Assembly: GCA_964551735.1 (NCBI GenBank)
Contig: CAZKEF010000004.1
Coordinates: 62,001 to 126,000, forward strand
Reading direction: 5' to 3'
DNA: 64,000 nucleotides
From: DAOUAT01 sp964551735
GTDB taxonomy: Bacteria > Chloroflexota > Anaerolineae > CG2-30-64-16
A model generated the notes under the pieces. That model did no database searches. It was given only the letters and a program-made list of their open reading frames with translations, and was not told where the DNA came from. The translations under genes and the position numbers were made by a program. Positions 1 through 8,668 of the stretch are shown piece after piece. The number at the start of each line of letters is the position of its first letter. Position 1 is the first letter of the stretch.

Positions 1-351
1 CGGCTGGGATACGGCATTGACCGCATGGTGGCGGCCATGGCCGAGGCCGGCCTGCCCGCGCCGACTTTCGAGGAGACCGTAGCTGGCTTCAAAGTCACCC
101 TGCGCGGCCGCGGGGACGATCTGGTCAGCGCTGAGTCGGCCCCACGCTGGGGCAACCGCCGCCTGAACCCCCGTCAGGAGCGCGCCCTCGCCTACCTGGC
201 CGAACACGGCGCCATTACCAACCGCGAGTTCCGCGATCTCACCCCCGACGTCAGCGATGAAACCATCCGCCGCGAGCTGGCCGACATGGTGGACCAGGGC
301 CTGATCGTGAAGGTGGGGGATCGAAAAGCCACGTACTATATCTTGAAGTGA
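1..351 (+). CDS. RecG-like ATP-binding transcriptional regulator, C-terminal part
   Basis: The reading frame is open from base 1, so the 5' end lies outside the window. The visible part starts with a GYGIDRM segment followed by an AGLPAPTFEE stretch. This is typical of the end of the HATPase_c_4 domain in AlbA_2/RecG-like putative DNA-binding proteins. The last ~60 residues (from about base 160) form a winged-helix segment in which NREFRDLT and VSDETIRREL look like the DNA-recognition part. These proteins are usually annotated as ATP-dependent helicase RecG-related transcriptional regulators, although they lack the helicase motors. Family assignment rests on the C-terminus only. Confidence 0.7.
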   Translation, partial: RLGYGIDRMVAAMAEAGLPAPTFEETVAGFKVTLRGRGDDLVSAESAPRWGNRRLNPRQERALAYLAEHGAITNREFRDLTPDVSDETIRRELADMVDQGLIVKVGDRKATYYILK

Positions 352-463
352 CGCGCGCTTCTATGCTTCATGACGGATGAAACGCAGATTTCCAAGCGTT
401 CCCTGGCCCCCCGTATTTCCGTCAGGTCCGCGTTTCTCAGCCTTTCCTCCCACCGCCGCACGT

Positions 464-492
464 TTGACAATACAAACAAAACACAATATCAT
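464..492 (+). promoter_or_regulatory. Sigma-70-type promoter of the HMG-CoA reductase gene
   Basis: A perfect -35 box TTGACA (464-469) is separated by 17 bp from a -10 box TATCAT (487-492). It sits in a locally AT-rich stretch inside GC-rich DNA. Transcription would start near base 499 and leave a leader of about 70 nt before the ATG at 570. Confidence 0.8.
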
Positions 493-569
493 TTCGTAAG
501 AAACACAACCAGTTGCCGTGTTCGTTACATTCATCGCTTGCCTGCGGCCAACAAGAAGGAGACCAAGCC

Positions 570-2111
570 ATGTTGATCCCCAGCCTCCTCCTGAAGAAGC
601 TGTACACCTTAGGCAGCCTGAAAAACACACCACAGGGTGTCACATTCTCGATCAAGAATCGCTTGAGCGACGCGGAATTGGTCGCTTTGCGCAGCGTCAC
701 CGTGGATGGCCGCGAGGTTCCGCTAGACGCCATCCGGTTGACATTGGTTGATGGCCGTGTCCTGGCGCCAGAAGAGATCACTGCCAGCCGGCCGCTAACC
801 TTCCCGCTGCGTGCGGTGGTGGACGTGCAGGCCGGCATCCCCGCCCTGGCCGACGGCAAGCACGCCATCGGCATCTCATTCGAGTCGAGACCGTTCGGCA
901 GGTTGCAGTTCGTGATCGAGGACGCGATCGCCCAGACGCCAGAAAACGAGATACGCATCCCCCGCAGCACCACAGATGACTACGCCGACGACGTGATCCA
1001 AGAACGCCAGCGCTTCGTCGAGCAGTTTTCCAGTGTCAAGCCACAGCACCTGTGGCGCTATTCTTTCGACGCGCAGCGTGTCAAGGGCAATTGTGAGAAC
1101 TTCACCGGCGCCGCACAGGTGCCGTTGGGCTTTGCCGGTCCGCTGCGGATCAACGGTGAGCACGCGCAGGGCGAGTTCCTCATCCCATTGGCCACGGCCG
1201 AAGGCACGCTGGTGGCCTCGTACAACCGCGGGATGAAAGTGCTCAACCAGTGCGGCGGGGTCAAATGCACCGTGGTGGATGATGCCATGCAACGCGCGCC
1301 GGTTTTCGTCTTTGACGACGCCCGCGGGGCGCGCGACTTTGTGCAGTGGGTGCAAGCCAACTTCACCAAACTCAAGGAAGAAGCCGAAGCGACCTCGAAA
1401 GTCGCAAAGCTCCTGTACATTGACCCCTTCCTGGCAAACAAGTTCGCCTATCTGCGCTTCAACTTCCAAACCGGCGACGCGGCCGGACAGAACATGGTGG
1501 GCCGCGCCACCTTCGCCGCGTGCAGTTGGATCATTGACCGCTACCCCGGCATCCGACGCTTCTACCTGGAATCCAACTTCGCCACCGACAAGAAAGCCTC
1601 GCAGATCAACATCATGCGCACGCGCGGCAAGCGGGTCACGGCAGAAGCGCTGATCAAACGCGAGGTGTTGATCCAGCAGTTGCGCGTTGAACCGGAGCAG
1701 TTGGCTTATCATGCCGGCGTCGCCAACGTCGGCGCGTTCCTGTCGGGCGCGAACAACAACGGCCTGCACGCGGCCAACGCGATCACCGCCATGTTCATCG
1801 CCACCGGCCAGGATGTGGCCAACGTGGCCGAATCCTCCGCCGGCATCATCTACTCGGAGTTGACGCCCGCGCGCGACCTGTATCTCTCGCTCACCCTGCC
1901 CTCGCTGATCGTCGCCACCTACGGCGGTGGCACTGGCCTGGCCACCCAGCGCGAGTGCCTGGAGATCCTGGGCAGTTACGGCCGCGGCTATGTCCGGAAA
2001 TTCGCCGAGATCGTGGCCGGCGTGGCCCTGGCCGGTGAGATCTCACTGGCTTCAGCCATCTCATCGCTGGATTGGGTCTCATCGCACGAGACCTACGGTC
2101 GCAACCGCTGA
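570..2111 (+). CDS. hmgA: Hydroxymethylglutaryl-CoA reductase, class I type
   Basis: The enzyme reduces HMG-CoA to mevalonate with NAD(P)H, the committed step of the mevalonate isoprenoid pathway. The 513-residue protein carries the family landmarks: ENFTGAAQVPLG, TAEGTL with the catalytic Glu at 211, TDKKASQIN with Lys 341, GQDVANV with Asp 415, a GDAAGQNMV dinucleotide-binding segment, and a terminal SSHETYGRN with His 506. These match the human E559/K691/D767/H866 tetrad in order. About 110 N-terminal residues precede the catalytic core and contain no membrane segment; I cannot name that domain. The ATG at 570 is chosen over an in-frame upstream start at 513 because AAGGAGA lies just before it and the core needs no more sequence. 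No other mevalonate-pathway gene is in the window. Confidence 0.93.
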   Translation: MLIPSLLLKKLYTLGSLKNTPQGVTFSIKNRLSDAELVALRSVTVDGREVPLDAIRLTLVDGRVLAPEEITASRPLTFPLRAVVDVQAGIPALADGKHAIGISFESRPFGRLQFVIEDAIAQTPENEIRIPRSTTDDYADDVIQERQRFVEQFSSVKPQHLWRYSFDAQRVKGNCENFTGAAQVPLGFAGPLRINGEHAQGEFLIPLATAEGTLVASYNRGMKVLNQCGGVKCTVVDDAMQRAPVFVFDDARGARDFVQWVQANFTKLKEEAEATSKVAKLLYIDPFLANKFAYLRFNFQTGDAAGQNMVGRATFAACSWIIDRYPGIRRFYLESNFATDKKASQINIMRTRGKRVTAEALIKREVLIQQLRVEPEQLAYHAGVANVGAFLSGANNNGLHAANAITAMFIATGQDVANVAESSAGIIYSELTPARDLYLSLTLPSLIVATYGGGTGLATQRECLEILGSYGRGYVRKFAEIVAGVALAGEISLASAISSLDWVSSHETYGRNR

Positions 2112-2182
2112 GGGGGCGCTTGAGTTTTGAGGCGTGAGCTCGATTTTGCCCATTCGTGAAACGCACCTACCGTTGACTGACA

Positions 2183-2211
2183 TTGACAAACCGACTTGTT
2201 CCTGGGATACT
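2183..2211 (+). promoter_or_regulatory. Promoter for the tandem membrane-protein pair
   Basis: TTGACA (2183-2188) and GATACT (2206-2211) are separated by 17 bp. The start codon at 2244 follows about 26 nt after the expected transcription start, with AGGAACGG in between as a possible ribosome binding site. Confidence 0.65.
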
Positions 2212-2243
2212 GTGCGTATCATTCGTCGTTCCCAGGAACGGAC

Positions 2244-3071
2244 ATGCGTCTCTCAGAACCCGATCCACTTTATCGCCGGCTGATGGGCAGCGTGCTCGGC
2301 GGTGCGCTTGGCCTGGCTTATGGCCTGGTCTCCCAATGGATCAACCGTGTTTTGCTGCCAGGCGTGCCGCTCTATCAACCCCCGCTTGGCCCGCTGGGAA
2401 ACAGCGCGCTGTTCGCCGCAGGCGGCGCCTTGCTCGGCCTGATCTGCGCATGGCCGACCGGTGGGGTGCAGGGGACATTCCTAGCCAGTGCCATCAGCGC
2501 GCTGGCCCTGGTGACTTTCAACCTCGTGAACGCCAGGCCTAGCGGCAACTTACTGATCGCCTTCATAGTGACCGGTGGGTTTCTGATGCTGCCATTCTGG
2601 GGGCTGGTGGTGCCGTTCCTGGCCGCGCTGCGCTGGGGCGTCAATCGCCTGGAGGAGGCACAGCGCGAACGCCAGCCGTTGCATCGCCGCTTGCCCGTCC
2701 CGCTGCTGCTGGTCTTTGCCGCCGGCCTAGCTGGCACGCTCGTCCTCTACCGCGCCGAGCCGCGGTCCGCGCTTGCGCGCATGGATGCACTGCTGCACGC
2801 CGGCCAGGGGGCAGCCTCCTTGTCCGCGCTGCCCCAGCCTTTGCAAAGCCCTGAAGTCGGTGACTTCCTCGCGCATGCACGTGCTGCCGCGTACACCCTG
2901 GCCCCTGAGCCTCACCGCGTGGAACGGTTTCGCATCCCGCGGCCGGGTCGGAATTTCGACAACCACCAGTTCGTGGTGGCACGGTTCGCTGATGGCTGGA
3001 GCCTGGCCTGCGCCTTCATCGCGCCGGAGGAGGCGCCGCTTTGCCGCGGCTTTGCCCAATTACCGCCATGA
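2244..3071 (+). CDS. Multi-spanning membrane protein, first of two tandem paralogs
   Basis: A 275-residue protein of unknown function. Hydrophobic segments lie at about residues 14-34, 56-72, 78-96, 103-130 and 152-170, followed by a ~100-residue soluble tail. The N-terminal block LGLAYGLVSQWINR and the block QPPLGPLGNSAL recur almost unchanged in the next gene, so the two arose by tandem duplication. Their soluble tails share little. Both tails have a short RFI-containing part followed by an NFDNHQFVVARF-like strand, suggesting a common fold. I do not recognise the family. The ATG at 2244 is preferred to upstream starts because it follows a purine-rich stretch and a good promoter. Confidence 0.75.
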   Translation: MRLSEPDPLYRRLMGSVLGGALGLAYGLVSQWINRVLLPGVPLYQPPLGPLGNSALFAAGGALLGLICAWPTGGVQGTFLASAISALALVTFNLVNARPSGNLLIAFIVTGGFLMLPFWGLVVPFLAALRWGVNRLEEAQRERQPLHRRLPVPLLLVFAAGLAGTLVLYRAEPRSALARMDALLHAGQGAASLSALPQPLQSPEVGDFLAHARAAAYTLAPEPHRVERFRIPRPGRNFDNHQFVVARFADGWSLACAFIAPEEAPLCRGFAQLPP

Positions 3072-3091
3072 CACACCGGAGAAACGATGTT

Positions 3092-3964
3092 ATGATCACA
3101 CAGCGACCTGAATCGCGTCACTCGACCTGGGCCCAGGCCACCTCCCCGACGCCGGAGCTGCAGCGCAAGCTGGAAGCCCGGCGCTACCGCAGCGGGATAT
3201 TGCTGGGCGCAGCGTTGGGGCTGAGCTACGGCCTGGTTTCGCAATTCGTCAACCGGTTGGCGATCCCTGGCATCCCGCTGCATCAACCGCCCCTTGGCCC
3301 TGTGGGGAACAGCGCACTGAATGCGCTGGCCGGCGCCGCGCTCGGCTTCCTGACGACGCGACCGAGCAGCGCGGCGCTTGGCATCTTCGTGGGCAGCGCG
3401 GCCAGCACGGTGGCAGTTGTGCTCAATGCCCTGCTGCGGTTGGGCGGGCTGCTGGACGTTTCCAGCGCGCTGGTGACAGGGTTAGTTTTCTCGGCTCCTA
3501 TTGCGTGGCTAACGGTGCCTGTGATCGCCCTCCTGCGTTGGGTGGTCGAAAGGCAGGTGGAGGCGTACCGCGCCGGCATGCCGTTGCTGGCACGGCTTCG
3601 CGGGCCTATCGCCATCGCGCTGATCATGGCTGCACTGGCGGTCTTCGAACTATTGCCGGGCGCCGCGCGCGATCAGCTGAAACACACACATGCTTTGCTG
3701 CAAAGCGGCCTCACGGTCTCATCGGGGAACTCGGCAGGCTTGCCCGCGCCGCTGCGTGGGCCATGGGTGCGCGATTTCCCGCCGGCCGGCAGCCGCAACT
3801 ATGCCCTGGAATGGACCAAATACGACCTGGACCGTTTCATCGAACTGCGGCCATCCTCGTCCTACGACCAACACACAGCGGTGATCGCTCACTTCGAGAA
3901 TAGCGCTATGTTGGTGTGCCTGTATCCCACGCCCAGGAGCGAGCCGATTTGCGGCAATTATTAG
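3092..3964 (+). CDS. Multi-spanning membrane protein, second of two tandem paralogs
   Basis: A 290-residue paralog of the preceding gene. It shares LGLSYGLVSQFVNRL, an IPGIPLHQPPLGPVG stretch and the same order of hydrophobic segments, then a diverged soluble tail with an SYDQHTAVIAHF strand. The ATG at 3092 is preceded by GGAG at 3078-3081 with good spacing. An alternative ATG at 3068 overlaps the upstream stop codon but has no ribosome binding site. The two genes are probably co-transcribed and may form a hetero-oligomer. Function unknown. Confidence 0.72.
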   Translation: MITQRPESRHSTWAQATSPTPELQRKLEARRYRSGILLGAALGLSYGLVSQFVNRLAIPGIPLHQPPLGPVGNSALNALAGAALGFLTTRPSSAALGIFVGSAASTVAVVLNALLRLGGLLDVSSALVTGLVFSAPIAWLTVPVIALLRWVVERQVEAYRAGMPLLARLRGPIAIALIMAALAVFELLPGAARDQLKHTHALLQSGLTVSSGNSAGLPAPLRGPWVRDFPPAGSRNYALEWTKYDLDRFIELRPSSSYDQHTAVIAHFENSAMLVCLYPTPRSEPICGNY

Positions 3965-3983
3965 ACGAACTCCCATCAGTCCC

Positions 3984-4012
3984 GCAGAAGCTTCTCACTT
4001 TCAGGCAGGCAT
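3984..4012. repeat. Short repeat shared with the 3' end of the RT gene
   Basis: The reverse complement of this stretch contains GCCTGCCTGAAAGTGAGAAG. Nearly the same string occurs at about 15625-15643 inside the last codons of the reverse transcriptase gene. Two copies within 12 kb suggest a small interspersed repeat. Confidence 0.5.
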
Positions 4013-4034
4013 TTCCCGTCTTTGAGCGTGAACC

Positions 4035-4499
4035 ATGAACAACATTGCCATCCAAGACACCTACCCCGCCAACGTCGCCCATTGCTACGGCTGCGGCCGG
4101 CTGAACGAGCACGGCTTGCAGATCAAGAGCTATTGGGACGGCGCGGAGGCCGTGTGCCATTTCCGGCCGCGGCCCTACCACACTGCCATCCCCGGCTACG
4201 TCTATGGCGGCCTGATCGCGTCGCTGATTGACTGCCACGCCACCGGCACAGCGGCCGCGGCCGCGGGTCAAGCCGAGGGCCGCGCCATCAGCGTTGAGGA
4301 GACCCCACGGTTCGTCACTGCGTCGCTCAAGGTGGACTTCCTGCGCCCGACGCCCATTGACGCCATACTGGTGCTGCGCGGCCGCGCCTCGGAGGTCAAG
4401 GGCCGCAAGGTCACGTTGGAAGTCACCCTCGCGGCGAACGGTCAACTTTGCGCGCGCGGCGAAGTGGTGTGCGTACGCATGCCGGAGAGGTTTGGCTGA
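4035..4499 (+). CDS. PaaI-family hotdog-fold thioesterase
   Basis: A 154-residue single-domain hotdog protein. The central helix region PGYVYGGLIASLIDCHATG matches the PaaI/YdiI-type pattern (HGG.. then an acidic residue on the central helix). The SLKVDFLRPTPID strand is the usual second half of the fold. The family hydrolyses acyl-CoA thioesters; the substrate cannot be read from sequence. Upstream the protein has CYGCGRLNEHGLQIK, a Cys-x2-Cys start common in this subgroup. The gene stands alone between the membrane-protein pair and the dienoyl-CoA reductase, which also acts on CoA esters. Confidence 0.85.
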   Translation: MNNIAIQDTYPANVAHCYGCGRLNEHGLQIKSYWDGAEAVCHFRPRPYHTAIPGYVYGGLIASLIDCHATGTAAAAAGQAEGRAISVEETPRFVTASLKVDFLRPTPIDAILVLRGRASEVKGRKVTLEVTLAANGQLCARGEVVCVRMPERFG

Positions 4500-4708
4500 T
4501 GGCGAATAGCGAATCAACGAATGGCGGGAACGGAGGGAACTCTGGGAAACGAGGGAACTCCGCGCCTCAACGCAGCACACGCCAGGACTGACTCATTTCA
4601 AGTTCTCAGGGGGTCTGTGACCCCCGTCTTACGACCGACAATGGCCTGTCTGCGCCAAGAACGCCGGTCGCAGACCGGCTGAGAGCCCCGACACATCACG
4701 AGGAGACC
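4500..4708. repeat. Intergenic repeats: tandem words and paired hairpins
   Basis: Bases 4500-4560 hold drifting short tandem words of the GCGAATNN and GGGAACTC type. Bases 4609-4625 form a hairpin (GGGGGTC, loop TGT, GACCCCC). Bases 4663-4679 form a second one (GCCGGTC, loop GCA, GACCGGC). The same two hairpins bracket a longer element at 9162-9380, so this looks like a short, emptied copy of that repeat. An AGGAGA ribosome binding site for the next gene ends the stretch. Confidence 0.6.
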
Positions 4709-5563
4709 ATGTTCCAACCTGATTTACTCCAAAGCAAAACCATCCTCATCACCGGCGGCGGCACGGGATTGGGGCGCTCGATGGGGGAGCGATTCTTGCA
4801 ACTGGGCGCGCGACTAGCGATCTGCGGCCGGCGGGAAGAGGTGCTGCGCCAGGCCGCGGCCGAGATGACCGCCGCGCACGGCGGCGAGGTGTTCACCGCA
4901 CCGTGCGACGTGCGCGACCCCGACGCGGTGGACCGTATGATCGCCGCGGCCTGGGACCACTACGGCGGCGTGGATGTGCTGGTGAACAACGCGGCCGGCA
5001 ACTTCGCCAGCCCCACCGAGCGGCTGAGCCCGCGCGCCGTAGATGCGGTGCTGGGCATCGTGCTGCACGGCTCCTTCTACTGCACCCTGGCGCTGGGCAA
5101 ACGCTGGATCGCGGCCGGCCGCGGGGGCCGCGTGCTCAACATCGTCACCACCTACGCTGAGACCGGCTCGGCCTACGTCGTGCCCTCGGCCGCGGCCAAG
5201 GCCGGCGTGCTGGCCCTGACCCGCTCGCTGGCCGTCGAGTGGGCAAAATACGGCATCACCATGAATGCTATCGCGCCCGGCCCCTTCCCCACGCCCGGCG
5301 CGTGGGAGCGGCTGATGCCCAACGCCGAGTTAGGCGAAGTAGCGCTCAACCGCATCCCGCTGAAACGCGTGGGCCGGCACGAGGAGCTGGCCGACCTGGC
5401 CGCGTTCCTGGTTTCGGACGCGACCGGCTACATCAACGGCGAGTGCGTGGTCATTGACGGCGGCGAATGGCTCAAGGGCGCGGGCCAATTCACCTGGCTG
5501 GAGGCGCTCAGCGATGCCGAATGGGCGGCATTCGCCGCGCGTGCAAGGGGCGCAAAATCATGA
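4709..5563 (+). CDS. 2,4-dienoyl-CoA reductase, DECR-type SDR
   Basis: A 284-residue short-chain dehydrogenase that would reduce 2,4-dienoyl-CoA with NADPH during breakdown of unsaturated fatty acids. The cofactor motif TGGGTGLG is at residues 15-22 and VNNAAGNF follows. The usual YxxxK is absent. Instead Tyr 149 (in TTYAETGS) and Lys 164 (in SAAAKAG) are 15 residues apart, exactly as in the mitochondrial DECR family (Tyr199/Lys214 in human DECR1). The following PGPFPTPGAW and GYINGECVVIDGGEWL blocks also match DECR. AGGAGA precedes the ATG. The gene overlaps the next one by 4 bases, so the pair is translationally coupled. Confidence 0.87.
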   Translation: MFQPDLLQSKTILITGGGTGLGRSMGERFLQLGARLAICGRREEVLRQAAAEMTAAHGGEVFTAPCDVRDPDAVDRMIAAAWDHYGGVDVLVNNAAGNFASPTERLSPRAVDAVLGIVLHGSFYCTLALGKRWIAAGRGGRVLNIVTTYAETGSAYVVPSAAAKAGVLALTRSLAVEWAKYGITMNAIAPGPFPTPGAWERLMPNAELGEVALNRIPLKRVGRHEELADLAAFLVSDATGYINGECVVIDGGEWLKGAGQFTWLEALSDAEWAAFAARARGAKS

Positions 5564-6030
5564 TCGAAATCGCAATTCCCGGCAGCAAATCGCTCCGTCT
5601 GGAGCACTTGGTGATGGACTACAACGGCACGTTGGCCTGCGACGGCGCACTCCTGCCCGGCGTCGCCAAGCGGCTGACCGCCCTGGCCGCCAGCTTGACG
5701 CTGCATGTGGTCACCGCTGACACCTTCGGCAAGGTGATCGCGGCCATGCGTGGGCTGCCATGCACGGTCCGCATCCTGCCGCAGACGGGCCAGAGCCACG
5801 CCAAGATGGTTTACGTCGCCGAATTGGGCCGCGGCAACACCGTCTGCATCGGCAACGGCCGCAACGACAAGCTGATGCTGCAGGCCGCGGCGCTGGGCAT
5901 CGCGGTCATCGGCCCGGAGGGCGCTGCGCTGGACACCCTCCACGCCGCCGATGTCATCACCCATGATATCCTGGCCGCATTGGACCTGCTGCTCAATCCG
6001 TTGCGGCTGGTGGCAACGCTGCGGACGTGA
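5560..6030 (+). CDS. HAD-superfamily phosphatase, soluble P-type-ATPase-like
   Basis: A 156-residue protein with MDYNGTLA (Asp 20 as the likely nucleophile) and a C-terminal IGNGRNDKLM loop, the two diagnostic HAD motifs. The D-Y-N-G-T variant and short length fit the small soluble P-type ATPase-like group (COG4087), which lacks any membrane part. The start codon overlaps the stop of the dienoyl-CoA reductase in an ATGA arrangement. The natural substrate is unknown; the coupling to an SDR may be only operon convenience. Confidence 0.8.
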   Translation: MIEIAIPGSKSLRLEHLVMDYNGTLACDGALLPGVAKRLTALAASLTLHVVTADTFGKVIAAMRGLPCTVRILPQTGQSHAKMVYVAELGRGNTVCIGNGRNDKLMLQAAALGIAVIGPEGAALDTLHAADVITHDILAALDLLLNPLRLVATLRT

Positions 6031-6111
6031 GCAGGGGTCAGGAGACAGGTGTCAGGAGTCAGATGACAGTGTCGCCATGCGCTGATTCGCTGATTCGTCA
6101 TTCACGGAGGG
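6031..6111. repeat. Drifting short tandem-word repeats
   Basis: Words of the GTCAGGAG/ACAGGTGTC type are followed by GCTGATTC words. It is one of many such clusters in the window, each using its own words. Confidence 0.5.
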
Positions 6112-6114
6112 TTC

Positions 6115-7269
6115 ATGTTACCGAACACCGCTGACGTCGTCGTCATCGGCGGCGGGGTGATGGGGGCCAGCACGGCCTACCATCTCGCCGCACGGGGTTG
6201 CCAGAACGTCGTGCTGCTGGAAAAGCACGAGTTCCTCGGCGCCGAGGCCACCGGCAAGTGCGCTGGCGGCATCCGTTACCAGTTCAGCACCGAGATCAAC
6301 ATCCGCCTCTCGCAGCTCAGCCTGCCCATGCTGGAACGCTTCGCGGCGGAGCTGGGCCAGGACATTGACCTGCGCTGGCCCGGGTACCTGTTCCTGCTGG
6401 ACAACGCGCACGACCTGGCCGTCTTCCGGGCCAACGTCGCGCTGCAAAACCGGCTGGGCATCCCCTCGCGCATCCTGACCCCGGCCGAGGTGGCCGAGCG
6501 GGCGCCGCTGCTGAACCTGGAAGGAGTCATCGCGGGCGCATGGCACGAGCGTGACGGTCTGGCCGACCCGAACGGCGTCGTGCAGGGCTACGCAGCCGCG
6601 GCCCGCCGCTTGGGCGCACAGATCTTCACCGGGGTCGAGGCCACCGGCATCCGCGTCGAGGCCGGCCGTGTGGCCGCGGTCGAGACGCCCCAGGGCGCCA
6701 TCGCCACACGCGCTGTAGTCAACGCGGCCGGGCCGTGGGCGGGCGTCGTCGCTGCGCTGGCCGGGGTGGATCTGCCGGTCGTGCCCCTGCGCCGCCAGAT
6801 TGTTGTGACCACCCCGCTCAAGGGCATCCCGGAGGACTTCCCCTTCGTGCTGGACTTCAGCCGCAGCCTCTACTTCCACCGCGAAGGCAAGGGCATCCTC
6901 ACCGGCCAATCGAACCCAGACGAGACCCCCGGTTTCGACCAGTCTATTGACCACGCCTGGACCGAGCAGCATCTGGAGCGGGCCATGTGGCGCTTTCCGC
7001 TGCTGGAGCGGGCCGGGCTGCTGCGGGAATGGGCCGGCCTCTACGAGGTCACACCCGACGCGCACCCGGTCATTGACGGATTGAGCAACCCGGCCGGCAT
7101 GTACATCGTTGCCGGGTTCAGCGGCCACGGCTTCATGCACGGCCCTGTCGCCGGCCTGTTGATCGCGGAGATGATCCTGGACGGCCGCGCCATCAGCCTG
7201 GACGTGCACCAGCTCCGTCTCAGCCGGTTCGCGGAGGGGGACCTGGTGCGCGAGCACAACGTCGTGTAA
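6115..7269 (+). CDS. FAD-dependent oxidoreductase, DAO/sarcosine oxidase beta-like
   Basis: A 384-residue flavoprotein with the N-terminal dinucleotide-binding fingerprint VVVIGGGVMGAST, then LLEKHEF for ribose binding. It has the DAO-family ending YEVTPDAHPVIDG and GFSGHGFMHGP, where the flavin is contacted. The overall pattern, including CAGGIRYQFSTE after the FAD site, resembles the beta subunit of heterotetrameric sarcosine/dimethylglycine oxidases. It would oxidise an N-substituted amino acid; the exact substrate cannot be read. No alpha, gamma or delta sarcosine oxidase subunit lies next to it. Confidence 0.87.
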   Translation: MLPNTADVVVIGGGVMGASTAYHLAARGCQNVVLLEKHEFLGAEATGKCAGGIRYQFSTEINIRLSQLSLPMLERFAAELGQDIDLRWPGYLFLLDNAHDLAVFRANVALQNRLGIPSRILTPAEVAERAPLLNLEGVIAGAWHERDGLADPNGVVQGYAAAARRLGAQIFTGVEATGIRVEAGRVAAVETPQGAIATRAVVNAAGPWAGVVAALAGVDLPVVPLRRQIVVTTPLKGIPEDFPFVLDFSRSLYFHREGKGILTGQSNPDETPGFDQSIDHAWTEQHLERAMWRFPLLERAGLLREWAGLYEVTPDAHPVIDGLSNPAGMYIVAGFSGHGFMHGPVAGLLIAEMILDGRAISLDVHQLRLSRFAEGDLVREHNVV

Positions 7270-7463
7270 CGCAATCCGCTGGATTGCGCCGCTCCTTGTC
7301 CCAAATATCTGGCGCTAAATCGAAGGGAGCGGAGCGTTTTTTCTGGACAGGTCGCATCCTTCGACTACGCAGCGCCAACAAATGCACTGCTCCACTCAGG
7401 ATGCTTCCGACGGTCTCTCCAAAGCGTTATCTGACGAACGGTAGCTCATGCAGGAGGCAACCC

Positions 7464-8654
7464 ATGAACCAGCGACGCACACTATCCCTTGTCATCAGCC
7501 TGGCGCTGATCCTGGTGCTGTCCGCCGGGATGAGCGGGGCACAGGCGCCAATCGCCGGCGAGGCCGCGGGTGAGGCCTCCATCGAAGCGGTCGTTAACAG
7601 CAGGATTTCCTACCAAGGGATCCTGAGCGAAGGCGGCGCGCCGGTGACCGGTACGCGCGACATGGTTTTCAGGCTTTACACGAACAACACTTGCACAACG
7701 CAAGTCGGCAGCGACATCAGCAAGCCCGGTGTAGTGCTGACCAACGGCTTCTTCACCGTCGATCTGAATGTGGACCAGGCGCTCTTCAACGGGCAAGGGT
7801 TGTGGCTCAAAGTCTTCGTCGGTGCGACGGGACTGGGCTGCCAGGAGCTGCTGCCGGCGCCCTACGCCCTCAGCCTGCGGCCCGGCGCGCAGATGAGCGC
7901 CTCGACATCGGGCAACATCTTGCGATTGACCAACAGCTACACTGCGAGCACATCCGGCTCGGCGCTCTATGCCACCAGCGCTGCACCCACCGCGCCGACG
8001 ATCGCCGGCTATCACAACGGGGATGGGCCGGGCATCTACGGCTACACCGCGGGCGCTTACCCGGCCGTGGAGGGGATGCACGGCGGCGCCGGCACCGCCG
8101 TGGCAGGCTACGTAACCAACGCTTCCGCAATCGGCGTGCTCGGTTCAAACAACAGCAACGGCGGTTCCGGGGTGAAAGGCTTCAGCGAAGGCGGCATCGG
8201 CGTCGAGGGCCGCGGGGGCGGCATCAGCTATGCAGGCGTGCTCGGCTCGGGCGCCAGCTACGGCGGCCATTTCACCGCGGACGTGGGGTACGGGGTCTAC
8301 GCCACCGGGCCTATGGGCGCGGCCAACTTCAACGGCGATGTGAAACAGGATCGGGCTTCCGATGGCCTGGTCAAGGCGGCGGTATATGCCAGCTGCGGGA
8401 CCACCACCAGCATCTACCGCTCCTTCAACATCGTGGGCGGCGCCATCTCCATTGCAAACGGCGCCAGCGCGGGCAAATGCACCATTGATTTCGGGTTCAA
8501 GATCAACGACCGCTTCTTCACCGCCACCAGCCTGGGCACCGATGCGCGGGGCGCGTCGTGCTACTGGGGCGCCACCGAGACCAAACTCGACTGCTTTCGC
8601 TGGAACGAGACCGGCGCCGGCGTGAGCGGCCATATCATGGTCGTGATCTACTGA
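7464..8654 (+). CDS. Secreted repeat protein, cassette A large gene
   Basis: A 396-residue exported protein. A clear signal peptide (residues 1 to about 28, ending AQA) leads into a conserved module with ISYQGILSEGGAPVTGT, LYTNNTC, LPAPYALSLRPGA and NILRLTNS. After it come short glycine-rich repeats (GIYGY, GVLGSN, GVKGF, GVEGRG, GVYATG) that resemble a solenoid or fibre. Then comes a C-terminal domain with Cys residues. An AGGAGG ribosome binding site at 7452-7457 fixes the ATG. The same module opens the protein at 57548-59236, and both genes are followed directly by a small gene ending in YLPLVLR. A surface or appendage role is likely but unproven. Confidence 0.8.
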   Translation: MNQRRTLSLVISLALILVLSAGMSGAQAPIAGEAAGEASIEAVVNSRISYQGILSEGGAPVTGTRDMVFRLYTNNTCTTQVGSDISKPGVVLTNGFFTVDLNVDQALFNGQGLWLKVFVGATGLGCQELLPAPYALSLRPGAQMSASTSGNILRLTNSYTASTSGSALYATSAAPTAPTIAGYHNGDGPGIYGYTAGAYPAVEGMHGGAGTAVAGYVTNASAIGVLGSNNSNGGSGVKGFSEGGIGVEGRGGGISYAGVLGSGASYGGHFTADVGYGVYATGPMGAANFNGDVKQDRASDGLVKAAVYASCGTTTSIYRSFNIVGGAISIANGASAGKCTIDFGFKINDRFFTATSLGTDARGASCYWGATETKLDCFRWNETGAGVSGHIMVVIY

Positions 8655-8668
8655 GCAGGAGGCGCGCC

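Noticed and set aside
876..1769. Long minus-strand open frame inside the HMG-CoA reductase gene
   Set aside because: The plus-strand gene has all family motifs; the antisense frame is low-information and follows the third-position GC bias.
6118..7257. 379-codon minus-strand frame opposite the DAO oxidoreductase
   Set aside because: Shadow of a well-supported gene; no recognisable domain, no ribosome binding site.
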